Shown here: in pieces, positions 34,232-48,506 of the stretch | How the letters are laid out: each line of letters begins with the position of its first letter | Position numbering within the stretch: position 1 is the first letter of the stretch | Assembly (NCBI GenBank): GCA_963971425.1 | Contig: OZ020526.1 | Span: 3,190,180-3,254,179 of the forward strand | Source of the DNA: Bryoerythrophyllum caledonicum | Lineage: Eukaryota; Streptophyta; Bryopsida; Pottiales; Pottiaceae | DNA: 64,000 bases | Direction of reading: 5' to 3' | Position numbers and translations under genes: made by a program | The notes under the pieces: generated by a model | Seen by the model: the letters and a program-made list of their open reading frames with translations, nothing else | Database searches by the model: none | What the model was told of the DNA's origin: nothing

Positions 34232-36905
34232 TCAGCGAGGCTTTGAAAAGAAACTGGTGATCTTCGCTGACGCTCCTGATTGTTTACTGTTCTTGGACAA
34301 AGCTGCCTTTTTGGCAGCAGGGCCATTCAACTTGCTTCCCTGTAGAAATGACAGCAGAGGTTAAGGATGGCATCCACAAAGAGAAAAAAGAAACAAATTG
34401 TGGTGAAGGGAAAATAACCAAAACAATATAGTTAAATGTAAAGTCACCCAAAGTTTGAATAAGATACCCTCTCTTAGTATTTTAATACTACTCCTTCCTC
34501 ACTTTAATGATCATTAGATCAATGAAAGAGCTTATTGGTGTCTCAACTAGAATCATGATTAAGGATGGAAGAGCTTGGTGTTCTCTAAACTCAAGTTAGG
34601 AGTAGTTTTAGATGCCTTCTAGAATGAAGGAGGAGAGACCATAAATCTTAGCCACCTTTTCTCTCCTTGAGCTGATTATAGAGCGCTATTTAGGGCTTAT
34701 TTTAATACATAAAATTAAAAAAAAGGTCGAAACTCATGGTATCTTTGCCTCGCATTACAAATAACTCTAATAGATGGAGAATATGCACCTTGCATTCCGG
34801 TGTTATTGAAGGGGCAGGCATGGTGGGCGTGAAAGGTGAGCGTGCTGTTTTCAGAGCATCCATATCCACTCTGCATCACAGTGCAAATTTATGAAAAAAA
34901 TAGCTAGTAGGAATTTTTACTAGAACATTCGCACATGACAGAGCTCTGCATACCCCAAGTGTTTGCAGATAGATGACACCCACGGCTCCATCTTGAGATA
35001 CTCTCCTAACAACTTGATTACATACACATCTGCACACCCCACAAGTTCAGCATCAGAAACTGCAGGAGAACATAAATGCTTGAGAAGAATGGCTTTGAAG
35101 GAAACTCAGTCACTTACATAGCTCATTTGAGGGCAGTCCACTGAATGTACCAGACGACGACTTCAACGCTTCAGATAATTTGACCACCTGTTCCAAGTCT
35201 GTTGTAAGAGGTCACATAGTTCCTTCTCGAAAATTGTTCGCTTGTCGTTCCAATAAAACTCTAGCGTCATTGCAAGGAAGGTATTTATAAACGGCAATAT
35301 TCGCACGAGGCACTCCTTGATTGTGAATGCACAGCTGCTTTGTGTAATTGGGCTATTACCTTGCAAAGAAGCCAAGCTAACAGCTTTGCGTCGTCAAGCC
35401 TGTAGAACATGTCCTCCCCGGATTCTGCAGTAAAATCAAAGTGATGGTCAGTATGAATGCATCTACAGTAAGTAGAAGTACCCCAAAAGACAAAATCCTT
35501 GCTAAAAATACTGTTACTTGTAAAGATACCATGAGTTCTTTAAAAAAGCATTAAAATCAGCCCTAAGTAGTAACTCTAAGTTTCCATTATCAGCTCAAAG
35601 ACTGAAATATTTCATGGTACAACATGACCTCTCCTTCTTTCTTCTCAAAGGCAACATTAACTAGTTCTATCTTGAGATTTGAGACCACCAAGCTTAATTG
35701 AAGAATACATCATCAAGCTCTTCATTGATCTAATAGCTTTAAGAGTAGGGGAAAGAGTAGTATCATAAATCAAAGGACGGGTTGATCTTTGGATGATATT
35801 ACAAAGAACTGAAACTCCATTCATAGACATGTAAATTCCACCAGTTTTGAGACAAACCCCACCTCTTGATTCACAAATGATGTCAAGAGACCTCTGAAGG
35901 TAGGGACGTAGACATTCATACCCTGGACACCCATCCACTGAAACGATGTCGTCAAGCGACCTAAACTTCCCCATGTCGTCCCCTTTCTGCATCAAACAAA
36001 GCCTCAACTTCGTTAAGGAGATCCAAACCCAATCAAAAAACCTATACCAGGAAGGGCATTGACATTCTTACCTTCATTCGCAGCTGTTCCAAAATAGGCA
36101 GAATCACGAACAGAGGATCTACTGGAGTCGCCAGATACAAACTCCCATCTGTGAACTTCCAGATCAGGGACTTAAGACCAGCTACTTGTAAAGTGAAGCA
36201 AAGTTACCATGACTTTTGACCTCTTTTCTCATATTAAAGTATTCAAAATCTTTCCCATAATCACCTACAAGGAAGGTAAGATTGATGGTACAACAAGATC
36301 TCTCTTTCTATGCTCTTTCATGTCCTCAACCCTAAAACCTAACCCTAGTTGAGAGACCACCAAGAGTAGTGTTATAAATCAAAGAGGAAGGTATATATTG
36401 GTCAAACTTTGGGCGATCTTACCATTAACTCAAAGATTGAAATTTACACATTATCAAACATCGTCACGACCCACATTCATGCATCAGAAGAAGGGCTTGT
36501 ATTAAAGCTCAAACCTTAAACCCTAAACCCTGTGAACCCACCTGCGCAAATGGAGTTCTCGATGAACCAAGCCGTGTGGCGCTGCTTGGACCAATTGAGT
36601 TCCTGCAACCTTCCATCAGGCGCCACCACATAGCAAGCCGGCTTGCCTGCACACTCAAAAAAAACTCGAGAGTCAGGGTTTAGGGTTCAGAATTTAGGAT
36701 TCTATTGACAAGTAGCAGTTGGTACCTGAGACTGGATGACGCAAATGCAGAAAATGGCGCTGGAATGCAGTAGCCTCGTGATCCTCACCTGTGAATGAAA
36801 CCAACAACGGGTTAGCAATGGGCAATGGCATGTGCTACTAGGGTTTGGGGGTTTAAGGATGACTTACAAAGCGTAATGAGCACACGCATTTCCGAGGCAG
36901 CCATG
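34232..36905 (-). CDS. RNASEH2B: Ribonuclease H2 subunit B, 10 exons
   Basis: Non-catalytic subunit of the trimeric RNase H2, which removes ribonucleotides from DNA and RNA:DNA hybrids in the nucleus. Exons (minus strand, in order): 36905-36869, 36788-36726, 36646-36542, 36148-36072, 35986-35863, 35424-35360, 35187-35118, 35029-34954, 34870-34789, 34339-34232. Every border is GT-AG, every phase joins, and together they give 268 residues. Family landmarks: FLHLRHPVSGKPACYVV, HTAWFIENSI, DGSLYLATPVDPLF, FYRLDDAKLLAWLLCK, and a C-terminal basic tail ending KITSFFSKPR. That ending resembles a PCNA-interacting (PIP) box, as in other RNASEH2B proteins, with Ser at the usual Gln position. Start at ATG 36905 (MAASEMRV). 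A telobox (AAACCCTAA) lies about 130 bases upstream at 37032-37048. Introns carry diverged copies of a dispersed repeat. Known length is near 300 residues, so this is slightly short. Confidence 0.9.
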
Positions 36906-37112
36906 GAGAGGCTTCTCAAGTTGGTGTCTTCAATCCACAAGTGCTGGGAGGAGGAAGCTTGTGAGATGTGTGATGTGTGGGTGCAACACAACAGCCTGGA
37001 AATCTCTCTTGTCCACCGACAACACAATGCGTAACCCTAAACCCTAAATCCCCATTCTCTCATGACGAGTACCCTCAACATTCACCCTTCGTCCTCGCAA
37101 GTCTCTCTCAAC

Positions 37113-37440
37113 AAAATTTCACAACTTTGTTCTTTACGGATTTCATGCAAATTGGCATTTATCACATCCAAAGACCACGTTTGGGACTCTTAGGCACTAA
37201 AGGGTTATTACCATCTTTCTTCACTCTCAAAGATAGTGGAAACTACTTTGACTTTTGAGTTTAGAGACCACTAAGCTCTTTCATATTTATAACTGAAAGC
37301 TCTTCAATCGATCTGATAAATATTTAGAGTTGAGGAAAGAGTGTCCATGCCCAATTGAGACAAAGGGTATCTACACTTGGTAAATTGATTGATACTAACT
37401 CTAAGAGATTATTAGAACCTTTGATTGATACTGAGTCTAG
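37113..37440. repeat. Dispersed 330-bp repeat, copy 1
   Basis: Nearly identical to 63345-63670 in the same orientation. Diverged pieces with GAGACCAC(T/C)AAGCTC and the TTGATCTAA-type core appear inside RNASEH2B introns near 34430-34620, 35640-35830 and 36270-36440. It is non-coding and probably a MITE or SINE-like family. Confidence 0.8.
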
Positions 37441-38004
37441 GAAGAAGAAGAAATTTAAAACTAGGGAGCAATAAAAAAATTAAAATAGAAGATAAAGTTT
37501 AGAAAAGCATTGAAAGTCAAAATAGAAGTAAAAGTAAAGAGATTGCAGATATGTGGATTGGGATGGAAAAAAACACATTAGAGAAATTATCAAGTTATAA
37601 AAGACTATTAAATGTCAAAATTAGAAAAATAAGTGTTACACATACAATTCCAAAATCATGATCTCAACGTATTGAATTTATTTGGATGAAAGTACAGGGA
37701 GTACTACCTCGAATATATAAAGCAAATAATGTATATCAAAAGTGAATGACATGGATATAAAGCACATAACCGGTATATAATAGGTATACAACAAGTACAT
37801 TTGATTTTTGCATATAAATACATTTATTTACCTAGGATTGCCCTTACCTCGTTAGAGACAACATGTTTTCACCTAACCTCTATATAATCAAAGAGGTGGA
37901 CGTAACCTCGGTGATGACACATGGTACCGTACCTAGTTGTCGCTTTCAACACTTCTCTGTCGAAATAATTATTTTTCTTTGAGGTAGTGATTGGAACACA
38001 ATGA
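37441..38004. other. AT-rich intergenic DNA
   Basis: Nothing recognisable; short A-rich and T-rich runs only. Confidence 0.5.
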
Positions 38005-38056
38005 GATTCACCTAAGTATTACATGGGTATCACCTACGCATCATACGAGTAGCACC
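38005..38056 (+). repeat. Degenerate 11-bp iteron-like array
   Basis: Units GATTCACCTAA, GTATTACATGG, GTATCACCTAC, GCATCATACGA and GTAGCACC follow at exact 11-base spacing. They match the arrays at 18675 and 30693 in word and period. The array directly abuts the left end of a Harbinger-like MITE. Confidence 0.6.
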
Positions 38057-38059
38057 ATA

Positions 38060-38841
38060 GGGGGTTTCACACGCGAACCGTGGATCAAAGTATGTCAAGG
38101 ACCAAACTATGTTGAGAGGTTGAGTTGGGGAGTTGGAAAAAAATATTAAAATATGTAATTTGCGGAGTTTGGATCCTTGTAGTGTGAAAGCCCGAGGGAC
38201 CGAGTTGAGAGGCCGTGACCCATATCATTTGGTGAATCCAAAGTCAAATTTTACTTCTTGAAGTTCCTAATTTTCTGAAATCTTCCTCTTTCATTATTCT
38301 CTTGCCACGGAGTCCACAAGGAAACATAATTTTGGTTTTAAAATTAAAGAAAATGGTCAAAATGCTCATTACACAAATAAATTCTAGCATAAGCACCGAC
38401 ACAAAAAGATTCAGGTAAAAAAATTTAGGTGAAAATTCAAATAAAAATTTCAGGTAAAAATTTCAGGTTCAGAAGTTGAGTAAAAAATTTGGGTGAAAAC
38501 TTGAATAAAATATTTCAGGGTAAAACAAGTCATTGTTTTTATCTAACGGTTGAGATCTTGTCAAATCTTAGTACTTTACTAAAAGAAATGTTCGGCACCT
38601 TGGCATGAGTTTGGTCCAAACGAGAATAGAAACCCAAACTTCTTTCAAGGGACTGAACTCTTGGCGCCAAAACCTCCAAAAAGTGTTGCCATGTAGGCAT
38701 TTTAGACGCCCTTGGCCTCTCGACCCTTGGTATGTGTGTGAAAGCCGAGAGGCCCACGAAGGCCGACTTTGAGGCTCTAGACCAATCAAATTACAAGTAG
38801 CACTCGGCCTCTTCACCCTTGGACCACGTGTGAAACCCCCC
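38060..38841. mobile_element. PIF/Harbinger-like MITE, copy 1
   Basis: The ends are GGGGGTTTCACACG and its inverse. The flanks are ATA and TTA, near the three-base TTA/TAA target preferred by PIF/Harbinger. Its right half is related, in inverse orientation, to the element at 59130-59617 (shared CATGGCAACACTTTT and TTTTGGCGCCAA words). No transposase is present. Confidence 0.6.
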
Positions 38842-39100
38842 TTATATCACATAGATAATTACCATGACAAAATTCTGTAAAACTCTCCATTTTGATTTCA
38901 TTATCTACGAAAGCGACCACGGCGTAGGATACTGAACGGGCACTTAAGTAGGAGATAACAAAGAAACATTTCCAAGGAGGAGGACGGAGACTTTTACCTT
39001 TACTTTTACTTTTACAAGTTTAGTTAACCCACCTAAAGTGCATTACCCGATGGGGCTCGGAAAACTAAAATTACTGCCATGCCACGGAGGCAGGGAGAGC

Positions 39101-39108
39101 TAGGGTTT
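39101..39108. promoter_or_regulatory. Telobox upstream of RPL10
   Basis: TAGGGTTT, about 120 bases before the first RPL10 ATG, matches the telobox (AAACCCTA) common in plant ribosomal-protein promoters. Confidence 0.6.
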
Positions 39109-39226
39109 GGAGGCGGAAGCGAGGAGCAGGAGAAGCAGCCTTGATAAGGAGCGGGCTTGCTCCGGCTCTTTCCTTTCCCTCTTCGATACCGCAGCCTCTC
39201 TTTCGCAGCCACGCGCTTCCGTCGTC

Positions 39227-40467
<1,241 letters not shown>

Positions 40468-41956
40468 GCAGATGCAGGTAGATTGTTCTCTGTTGCAGAG
40501 TTTTATGTACTCGAGGCTGAAGTTGAATGAACGGTTGTTTTGGGGATACAATCTGGAGTAGCATCTCACTCTTCATTCGTATAATTTTTCTGGACGGAGC
40601 TTTCCTTTTCTGACCTTTTTTTTCATTTGGAGATTTAGGGGTGTTTCCATGTTGAGCTTTATTAGTCTGTGGAGCTTCGAAGCTTAGGTTTTGGTTTAAA
40701 CCCTAAACCCGCATGACGACTGATGTCTTTTTCAGTTAATGACGTAGAGCATATGCATGTGCTTCAAGCGTTGTGGCCTATGTACTCGAAAGTGAATGAT
40801 AGAAATGAATGCAGGCATCCTCTGAACGAATACAGTAGTATCAAATTTCATGTACGGACTCAAAATATTTGCGATGCATAGAGGATGAATAATTGGATAT
40901 CTTGATGAGCTCGTCCAAAATCAATCCTACGAAGGTTGGATGACCTATAACCACCAACTTGAGCTTGCTGACCTATTTATAGCGTTCGTATATGTCGTAA
41001 CAATTTTTTTGGAATTCAAAATAGGATGTCATGAATATTGCAATTGTATGACCATTTATTTCTTCATATTGAAATTGCTACAAATTTTTTAAGTGGATAG
41101 TAGGTTGTGACCCATTCCTCGACATACAAATCTCTATACTTCCATAGTAAGTTGTGCTAATGACCACTTGTCAAAGCACCCATCATTGTGAGCACAAGAG
41201 ACTAAAAACGGAGATCCGCAAAATATGAAAACAACTCTACTGATAACCATAAGTCAACTTGGCTGTAACCTAAAGCTGCTATGCCCATGACCTGATATTG
41301 ATTGGGTCCCTCCCACCAACCATCCTCTGAAACCCCCACGCCCATGAGCTTCCAAGACCCCATGCCAGTCCCCCTAGCACGGAGCTCTTGCCTGATCCAG
41401 CTCGGCCTCCCGCTTGAGCTTTCCGCTTTGCTCTCCCAACGGCTCCTTCGCTAGTTGCCTCGAAGCTCCAATCTTTTGCTTTAGCTTACTCCGGTTGTGT
41501 TTGAGAAGAAAGATTCCTTGAGTGTTGAGGGACTGGCGACAGTAGAAAGGGGAGTGGATATTGTGCGGTGGGCGTCATAGAATACGGACGAATGTCAAAT
41601 TGCGAGAGGGGAGGGAGGGTGGAAGAAGATGGGAAGAAGAAGTGCCCATGCTGTTGATGTGGGAGCTGTAGAGATTGCGTGAAGGAGACACAATGTAGAG
41701 GCGGCATGTACGTGGAGAAGTGGGAGACGTCGGCGCCAGGATTGAACTACGTCGCGACGAAGGCTCCCTGCCACTCTAGCCCCTTCGAAATATGATGCTC
41801 CTCTGCGTTCGCAGAGGACCTTGATGTGCAAAGAGGCGCCCAACGCTGGACTCCACGGTTTTGCTTTGCTGCGGCCCTAGCCGCCTTCTCTAGCGCTGCT
41901 TCGTATGCTCGCCTCGCCTTCGCGCGCGCAGCTACCTCCTTCTCGGCGGTTTTCTA
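40468..41956. other. Intergenic, no gene recognised
   Basis: This contains the likely RPL10 3' untranslated region and a short AAACCCTAAACCC motif near 40698. It has no supported coding sequence. Confidence 0.5.
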
Positions 41957-43862
41957 GGCCTACGTAGCGTCCTTCTTCGCGGCGCGTTGCTTCCGCAATC
42001 GAGCGTTCTCCTCTTTGCCGGGAGCTTTACGTGCTGCCGCCTCTTCTCTTTCGGCATCCTTCCGCTTCTTTGAATCTTCCCGTCCATGCTTCTGATGCTC
42101 TTTCTCTTGCGCTGCAAATTCCTGCGCGGTCCGAATGCCCTCCGGAACCTCATCGTACGCGTTGCCTGTTAGGATTATGGATTTGGCAAAATCCACTATG
42201 GGGTCACGACGTCTGGCGCCCGCTATTGGAGCGAAGCTCGAGAGTTGTAAGAAGTGTGTGATGGACTCTGGCTCTTCCATGCCCTGATGAAGGTCAACAA
42301 TGTCATCTCTGGCGTCTGGATCATTCAGGTCGGCCTCCACAAAGAAATGTTGAGTTCCAGCGTCGCGTTCTCACCTGAAGTCCGCTTCGAGCTCACATTC
42401 TGCTAAACACACAGGTGCGCTCAGCTCCCCTCTCTCTTCGACCCCACCTCCCTCAATGTTGCCATCCGTTTCCTCTTCCCCTTCAATGACCCCCCTCCGC
42501 CAGCCAATTCTAGAGTTGCTGCCCACCCCCTCTTTAGCCCCCTCACCGCCGCCCTTATTATATGTAGTGCCACTACCTTTTCCTGAGTGTAGGTTTCAAA
42601 GGGAGCTAAGCAGTGATCCACAACGTGACGGTTCATCGGGTAAATTCCCGTGCCTCTAAACCGGCTTTTAATGTTGGATTCAGTCAGAGCTTTCCTTAGT
42701 GATAGTGAGACCTATTGAGCTAGTGTCTCCTTGTTTGCAAGCTGGTTTGCATTTCGCGACATCCAGAAGTTGCGGTGTTCTTGAAAGAATTGTTTGAAGG
42801 GCTTCAAGCACGAAATGTCAAGCGGCTGCAACGCGTGTGAGGTATGCGATGGCAAACTTACTAGGTCCAGTCCTACGCCCCATGGGGCTCGTGCAACATC
42901 TAGAGTTATATGGCTGTTGTGAGCGTCAAGGATAAGGAGATGACGCTGCTAAGGTGATATGCTAATTGTTTGCCTGATGGACGCAATGTAATGGGAGATC
43001 CAAGCAGAAAAAGGTATGTTGTCATCCACGCTCTTTTTTGCATACCCATGGTGGCACCCGCTTCATAGTATTGTATATAATTTTGTCCAAATCTTCTATC
43101 CCGAAATATGTAAAAGGAAGGGATGGCCTTACTGGCGGCATTTATGCAAACCAACACTAAGAGCCACTCGCAGCGGTTTGGGATGATGCTTTGCACACGT
43201 CGGGCGCCAGTCTTGGCCATGACCATGCCGCCACCACTGTTGCATGTGACACCATCATTGTTGTAAGTACTTAACCTCTTTGCTTAGGTAGTGTTTTATT
43301 TTTTAATTATGAGAAATGGGACTTGCAAATTACCTGCCTAGGCGCCAGACTCGTTGCAGTTCCAGATGCACTCGGGTGGGTAATTGTGCAAGTTGTACAA
43401 TTCAGTCAAATTGTTGTACAGTGATTGCACATTCTCGGGACAAAAGGCTTGTGCGCGCGCACTCTCAAATCATTGCGCTGCACGTATAGTCAATTCCGGG
43501 TGACGGCGTCGGAACCACCGCATCCACTAGCCACCGAGAATATTGTCCCTGAATGGTGTGGCTCTGGATTTTGTGATTTTGTAAACCTTCATCTTCAAAG
43601 CAGACGAGGACAGCCCGTAGCCGCGGTCACACATTGAGACGAGATATTGTACGAGCTGGGCCTCCTCATCTGGACTCAAAACTGCCTTGACGTCGGGCTT
43701 ACGGGTTCTTGTCTTGGCGTAACACCAATCGCGCAAGCTTGAATATGGTATGTGATTTTCCGCGGCAACCTTCTTCATGCTCTTCCCTTCATCTACAGCT
43801 GCCAATGTTTGTTGCAATTGCTCGTTGCTCCAATTCCCATTCTTCTTCAGTCTTTGTTGCCT
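41957..43862 (-). pseudogene. Pogo-like (Tc1/mariner superfamily) transposase, decayed
   Basis: Read on the minus strand. It begins NWSNEQLQQTLAAVDEGK with a Psq-type helix-turn-helix (AAENHIPYSSLRDWC), then WFRRRHPELTIRAAQ, then the DDE region. The latter includes IWNCNESGA where the family has NCDESGA, then SIIPNRCEWLLVLVCINA, LLILDAHNSHITL and SLPSHTSHALQPLD. The tail has FAKSIILTGNAY and a lysine/glutamate-rich end. Several in-frame stops and a changed first catalytic Asp (Asn) mean it is inactive. It lies 1.5 kb beyond RPL10 on the opposite strand. The inverted-repeat ends were not located. Confidence 0.8.
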
Positions 43863-45240
43863 TGTTCGTGGCTAACGGATGGGTAGTGTTGTGCTTGCAA
43901 GCTTGAGGAGGGGGTGCAGTCTCGAGCGGCGAGCCCCCAGGGGATTGGGATGTGAATATACTTACACCGAGCAAGATGGCTAGAGTTCCACCCCATTGCC
44001 AGGGACGACCTCCGCGTTGCGAGCCTCTACGCACTAGGCGCGTGCCTCTGCCCACTCCCTAGGACTCAGAGTCTGCAGTTGCAGAGTGCGCCTTCAGCCC
44101 GCCGAGACAGGCCTCACCAGCGAAGACCCGCATCTCCAGCGCGCTGGGGCGTGCCTCCAGTCCAATGGCTTGCGCCTCTGCCTCGAATCCCCGCGCCTCT
44201 GTCCCGACTTGTGTCTGTGTCCCGCGCGTAGGCCGCCCACTCCTCCGGCAATTTTGGTCACGAGTTTGCAAACGCTGCAACAACTCCGATTAGATGAAGT
44301 CCACTTGCTGAACCCTCCTCTGTTGCCCTTCTTCGCCACTATTGGGGGAAGCATTGCTATTAGAGAGTGCTTTACATTTGGTCCCCTGACCGGATTCATA
44401 GCCACCCTCTTTTGTGCAGTCCATATCACTATAGTGGAAGTCATAGTCTTCTGTTAGGGTCTAACATCGACATCTTCACTTCGGAAGTTGCAGGTTGAAC
44501 ACACATTCACTAACTGTCATTGCCGCCCTCACACAGTCACTGTCAACGCTGGCCCTCCCTTTTGCAATCACTCAGAGAATACAAATCCTCACTTACTCAT
44601 TCACTTACTATCAATGCAATATGAAAACCTTCCTAATAAATTCAGATTGCAATCATGATGTTCAGCTGAACCTCGGACTTAATAAAGCCAGTTTGGTTGC
44701 AATTTCTGTGAACCAGCGTATGCATTTTCATCATCTCAGGTCATTAATATTGTCATGGATACCACCCATTTGTGATAGCCAACCGTGATTTGATCGTGCT
44801 CATAATAACGAGCAGTCGCCATATTGATTTTCTAAAACCGTTATGGATTAGCCCACATTCCCATTTTTTCCACTTCTGCCATTAACATAACCTGACCAGC
44901 TGGAGATATGGTCATGCCGCCGACCCATACTGGCGGCTTGCCTCACCAAAAGCTACTCCTTATCGTCCCCAATTATAAACTGACTTTCCGAAAATTTCGG
45001 AAATCGGGTGGGCGGCTGGCGGTTTTGGCCCACATAAGACAACCGATTCTCGGATCGATGGTGGTGATAGGTTATCCAACCTTAATAGAGCAAGTATGTG
45101 ATGCAAGTTTGTACATCAAACATGCTTGGAGCATTGAATGATATTGTTCATACAATGTTTATATGTACAACAAACATACTTGTTCATACTTGTACATTTT
45201 CAAGCAGGGGTACATGGCACATGCATTGGATTTCATGTTG
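43863..45240. other. Intergenic, probably transposon-flanking DNA
   Basis: A GC-rich, Arg/Ala-coding stretch (43.9-44.4 kb) may be an N-terminal extension of the pogo-like element, but it shows no motif. The rest has no recognisable gene. Confidence 0.35.
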
Positions 45241-46506
45241 TAAGATTGGGCCAAGGTCTAGGAGTTTAAGGATTTAATTGAGAGGTTGAGAAAATTGTGC
45301 CATTACATTAGAAACCATCATGCAATGATGTTAGTTTTTGGTGAGTTGAGTCCAAACCTACAACTCGTACTACCTAGCAAAACCTGCTTTGCTTGTAATT
45401 TTCTCATGTTGCATCAACTGGTGAAATTGAGAGGAGTATTGCAGCGGTTGAAAGACCATCCGCTTGTTCTAAATTACTTTGATACCCTACAAAGTAAACA
45501 AAATGGCGAGCAGGCAGCAACCGCTTCGTGTAATGTGGTGAGAACCATTGAAGATGTGGCCTTCTGGCAACGATGTGTGAATTGCAAGCACATGTGACAT
45601 GACTAAAGACGTGTTGAAGGTGTTGCATGTGTTTGATGGCCGAGAACCAACAATGGGTCAGACGTGGCTCGTAATCCACAATTTGGGAGACGATGTGTAT
45701 TCTTTAAGAGAGTCACCTTTTAACCTACAAGTTGACATAGCAACCGTTCTGGAGGAGTCTTTTGCCGCAAGGTGGGACATGGTTTTTACCAACGTTCACT
45801 ACGCCGGGGCCCTTTGAATCCATACCTCAAGGATAATGTGGCGCTTAGGGCTGATGTAGTTGCACTTCGTGCATTCTATCGGGTTATCCACAAAATGGAA
45901 GATGTAGTGGGTGTGCGTTTTGATGACGTCATGGTGGAATTAACACAATATGAGGAGGGCACTGGGCCATATAACCTTGATGAGACACCAAACTTCCGTC
46001 AAACACATATGCTTCTCCACCAATGGTGGCACAAGGTTGGAGACCGGCTATTTTCTAAAATTGTTGTGCGTATTCTAGCCCTAATATGTTCGGCTAGCTC
46101 TTGTGAACGGAATTGGAGTATGTATTCCTTTGTCCACAACAAGAGACAAAATTGGTTAGCCCCAAAAAAGGCAGAGTCAATGGTGTATATTTATACCAAT
46201 AGTCGTGTACTTCATCAAAGACCACGGGTCTATCCGGTTTGTTGATATCTTGCAAATATCCTCTCGAAGGATTCCAACCGAGATGCCCTTGGTCCCATCC
46301 CGGTGGGTGGACACAATTGTGAATTTGACGAGATGCAAGCACATGAAGAAGAAGAGGATGATATGGAAGCAAATCAAGCACCTTGGGAGTACCGGCGGAG
46401 CCCAGATCTTTGGAGGGAGGGTGCCAATCTCCTTGAGGAAACAAGAAATTACTACGGAGACGACGGTTTAGAAGAAGACCTCCATGATGGACGTTGGGGC
46501 CCTTAG
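45241..46506 (+). pseudogene. hAT-type transposase C-terminal half, decayed
   Basis: The open pieces read NHHAMMLVFGELSP, CFACNFLMLHQLV (the hAT middle block), and then the C-terminal dimerisation region: YNLDETPNF, MLLHQWWHKVGD, ALICSASSCERNWSMYSF, APKKAESMVYIYTNSR. The frame changes between pieces (near 45600 and 45800) and stops interrupt it. The BED zinc finger and N-terminal catalytic part are not visible. The acidic tail (DFEEEEDDMEANQ-like, about 46300-46500) continues in another frame. Confidence 0.8.
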
Positions 46507-46700
46507 ACACCTAATCCTTGTCGGGCCCTTGCCTCCTTTTCCTCAAAATGAAGGCCTTGCTAAATCAACCTTTGTCTTCTTCTTCGAAGAGCGACAATCC
46601 AAATGCGGCTCACTATGATGATCTTGAAACCCCTAAGTACGACAACAAGAACGACGACAATTCCTCTTCATGAGAAATGGAGATGACCACAAGAAGAAGA
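46507..46700. other. Short linker with AAG run
   Basis: Unassigned sequence ending in a short run of AAG triplets (46691-46704) directly before the dispersed module at 46705. Confidence 0.5.
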
Positions 46701-46704
46701 AGAA

Positions 46705-46835
46705 CGCTGGTCTCCGGAGGAAACCGGCGTGAATAAAGTGTCTGTTCGTTCCACTACCAAGACCATGCCCACAGGACAAGGAATTAGTGAGCTGGAACTA
46801 CTTCCCTCTCTCGAGGGTAGACACTATGTAACTGA
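46705..46835 (+). repeat. Dispersed coding-like module, copy 2
   Basis: Reads WSPEETGVNKVSVRST and then GQGISELELLPSLEGRHYV, the inverse-oriented partner of 28762-28886. Both are preceded by AAG triplets: four or five here, about 300 at the other copy. Confidence 0.75.
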
Positions 46836-48506
46836 TGACCACAACAATAGAGGTGGAGGGAACGTTGCAAACACTGCAACTCCAAATTGTGAAGGATTTG
46901 TTGATGACCGTGATGGGAGTAGGGGGTCTAGGAGAATGGGTGCATCGGTTCGTAGCAATAGAGTTGTTCAAGGATATTACAGCAGAAACATTGGAAATAC
47001 AACAATGGCACAACCGGTTGCAAGAAATGAAACGGTTGTTTATGTAGCAAGGCGTTTTGACCCAGACCCTGTAGACCCCCACAATGTCTTTGCATTCACA
47101 AAGGACCTTGTCTATGGACCCGCAATGATTGCGGTGCATAGTGTTGTTCTTGACCATATTACACCAATGCCACTTTTCCAAAATCCCTCTTCTCTTGCAA
47201 ATTTGAATGCCAACAACGAACCTTTCCAAGAAGGGTTAGGCTTCGTGGGAAATGTTGAAGTGTCAGATTCAAATCCTTTGAATGCTACCACTTGTGGTAG
47301 ATCCCCTACGGCCCCAATTCCCTTTTTCATCATCTAGTGGGTGAATATCAACGAGGCCATGGAGGGACTACAGGCCGTTGAGGGAGTGAAGGCCAAGGAG
47401 GGAGTAGAGGGCATGGCGGAAGAAAAAACGGCGAAGCATCATCTTTGAGGCCTCCTAAACGCCCTCTCAAGGGAATAGGGGTAGGAAACCTGAACGTGGT
47501 GATAGAATTGTTTGTGGACACAAACATTTTGGGACACACTTTGTCAACGCCGGCATTTGTTGTTATTTGGATTCTTTGTCCTACCACCTGCCCAACTATA
47601 AATTCTGACATAGAGGATCCAAGTGCACATCGACAAAAGAGGTTTAAATGCTCATGTTGCAACGGTAAATCAATTGTGGAGCTTCAAAATGAAAATTTAG
47701 AAGTCGAGGGCTATTGGACCACAAATGGTAGCGATGGAGAATATCAGCATGGCAATAATGAAGTTGCCAATGGTGACGACGTTCCCGATTGCAATGAAGC
47801 ACCATCAAATGATGATGTTGTCATTTGAGATGCTATTTTAGCTAGCCCATCTACCCAAGGAGTGCGCAGATCAAGTCGTTTGAATAATTTAGGGTCACCA
47901 ACAGTAGCTTTGTAGGTCTTCAAGAATTCAAGGGGATTGTTGCAATTCAAACAAAGATCTACAACAATAAATGAATTTCTTAGATAATGAGTGAGAAAAA
48001 TGAGATGTTTCAGTAGTATAGATTCATTGTGTTGTTGTTGTACTACGCAATTCATGAATTTTATAGATTTTTTTGGTTATCACAAACATTGAAGCCCATA
48101 TGTCTGTTATATTTTAAATTTCTCATGTATGTCAAGGACATTGGTAATTGCAATCAAACGGTTGAACTCCAAAACCTTAAACACTAAATTTGACGCAAAC
48201 ATTCACGTTTAGACGCAGACGTGTCTGCCCCGATGTTGACGTCCGCGCCTAAACCTTCCGTTTCCGCCATGCCTTACAATTCGCGCCCCGGTTCCAGCAT
48301 GGACCGACACGTCACATTCCGACGTATCATTTACAGTAACATTTTCTTACATTGAAAAAATTGCAAGGCCTTCAAAATAGAAGTCGTCCGGGTTGTCCGG
48401 ACCGTCCGCCCGTCTCATCCGATGACCCTGACCTACCCGTTTTGACAACCCTAGGACAAGTTGCCCATCCTCTTCACCAACAATAGGATAGCGATACTTA
48501 AGTCGC
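46836..48506 (+). other. Unrecognised coding-like remnants
   Basis: Plus-strand frames at 46729-47337 and 47445-47828 look protein-like (acidic, Asn-rich, ending RRSSRLNNLGS in a further frame) but match no domain I know. They sit between hAT and copia debris and are probably transposon-derived. Confidence 0.35.

Noticed and set aside
35163..35375. Minus-strand 70-residue frame inside RNASEH2B
   Set aside because: It is an intron read-through between exons 6 and 7; the splice-consistent exons explain the coding signal better.
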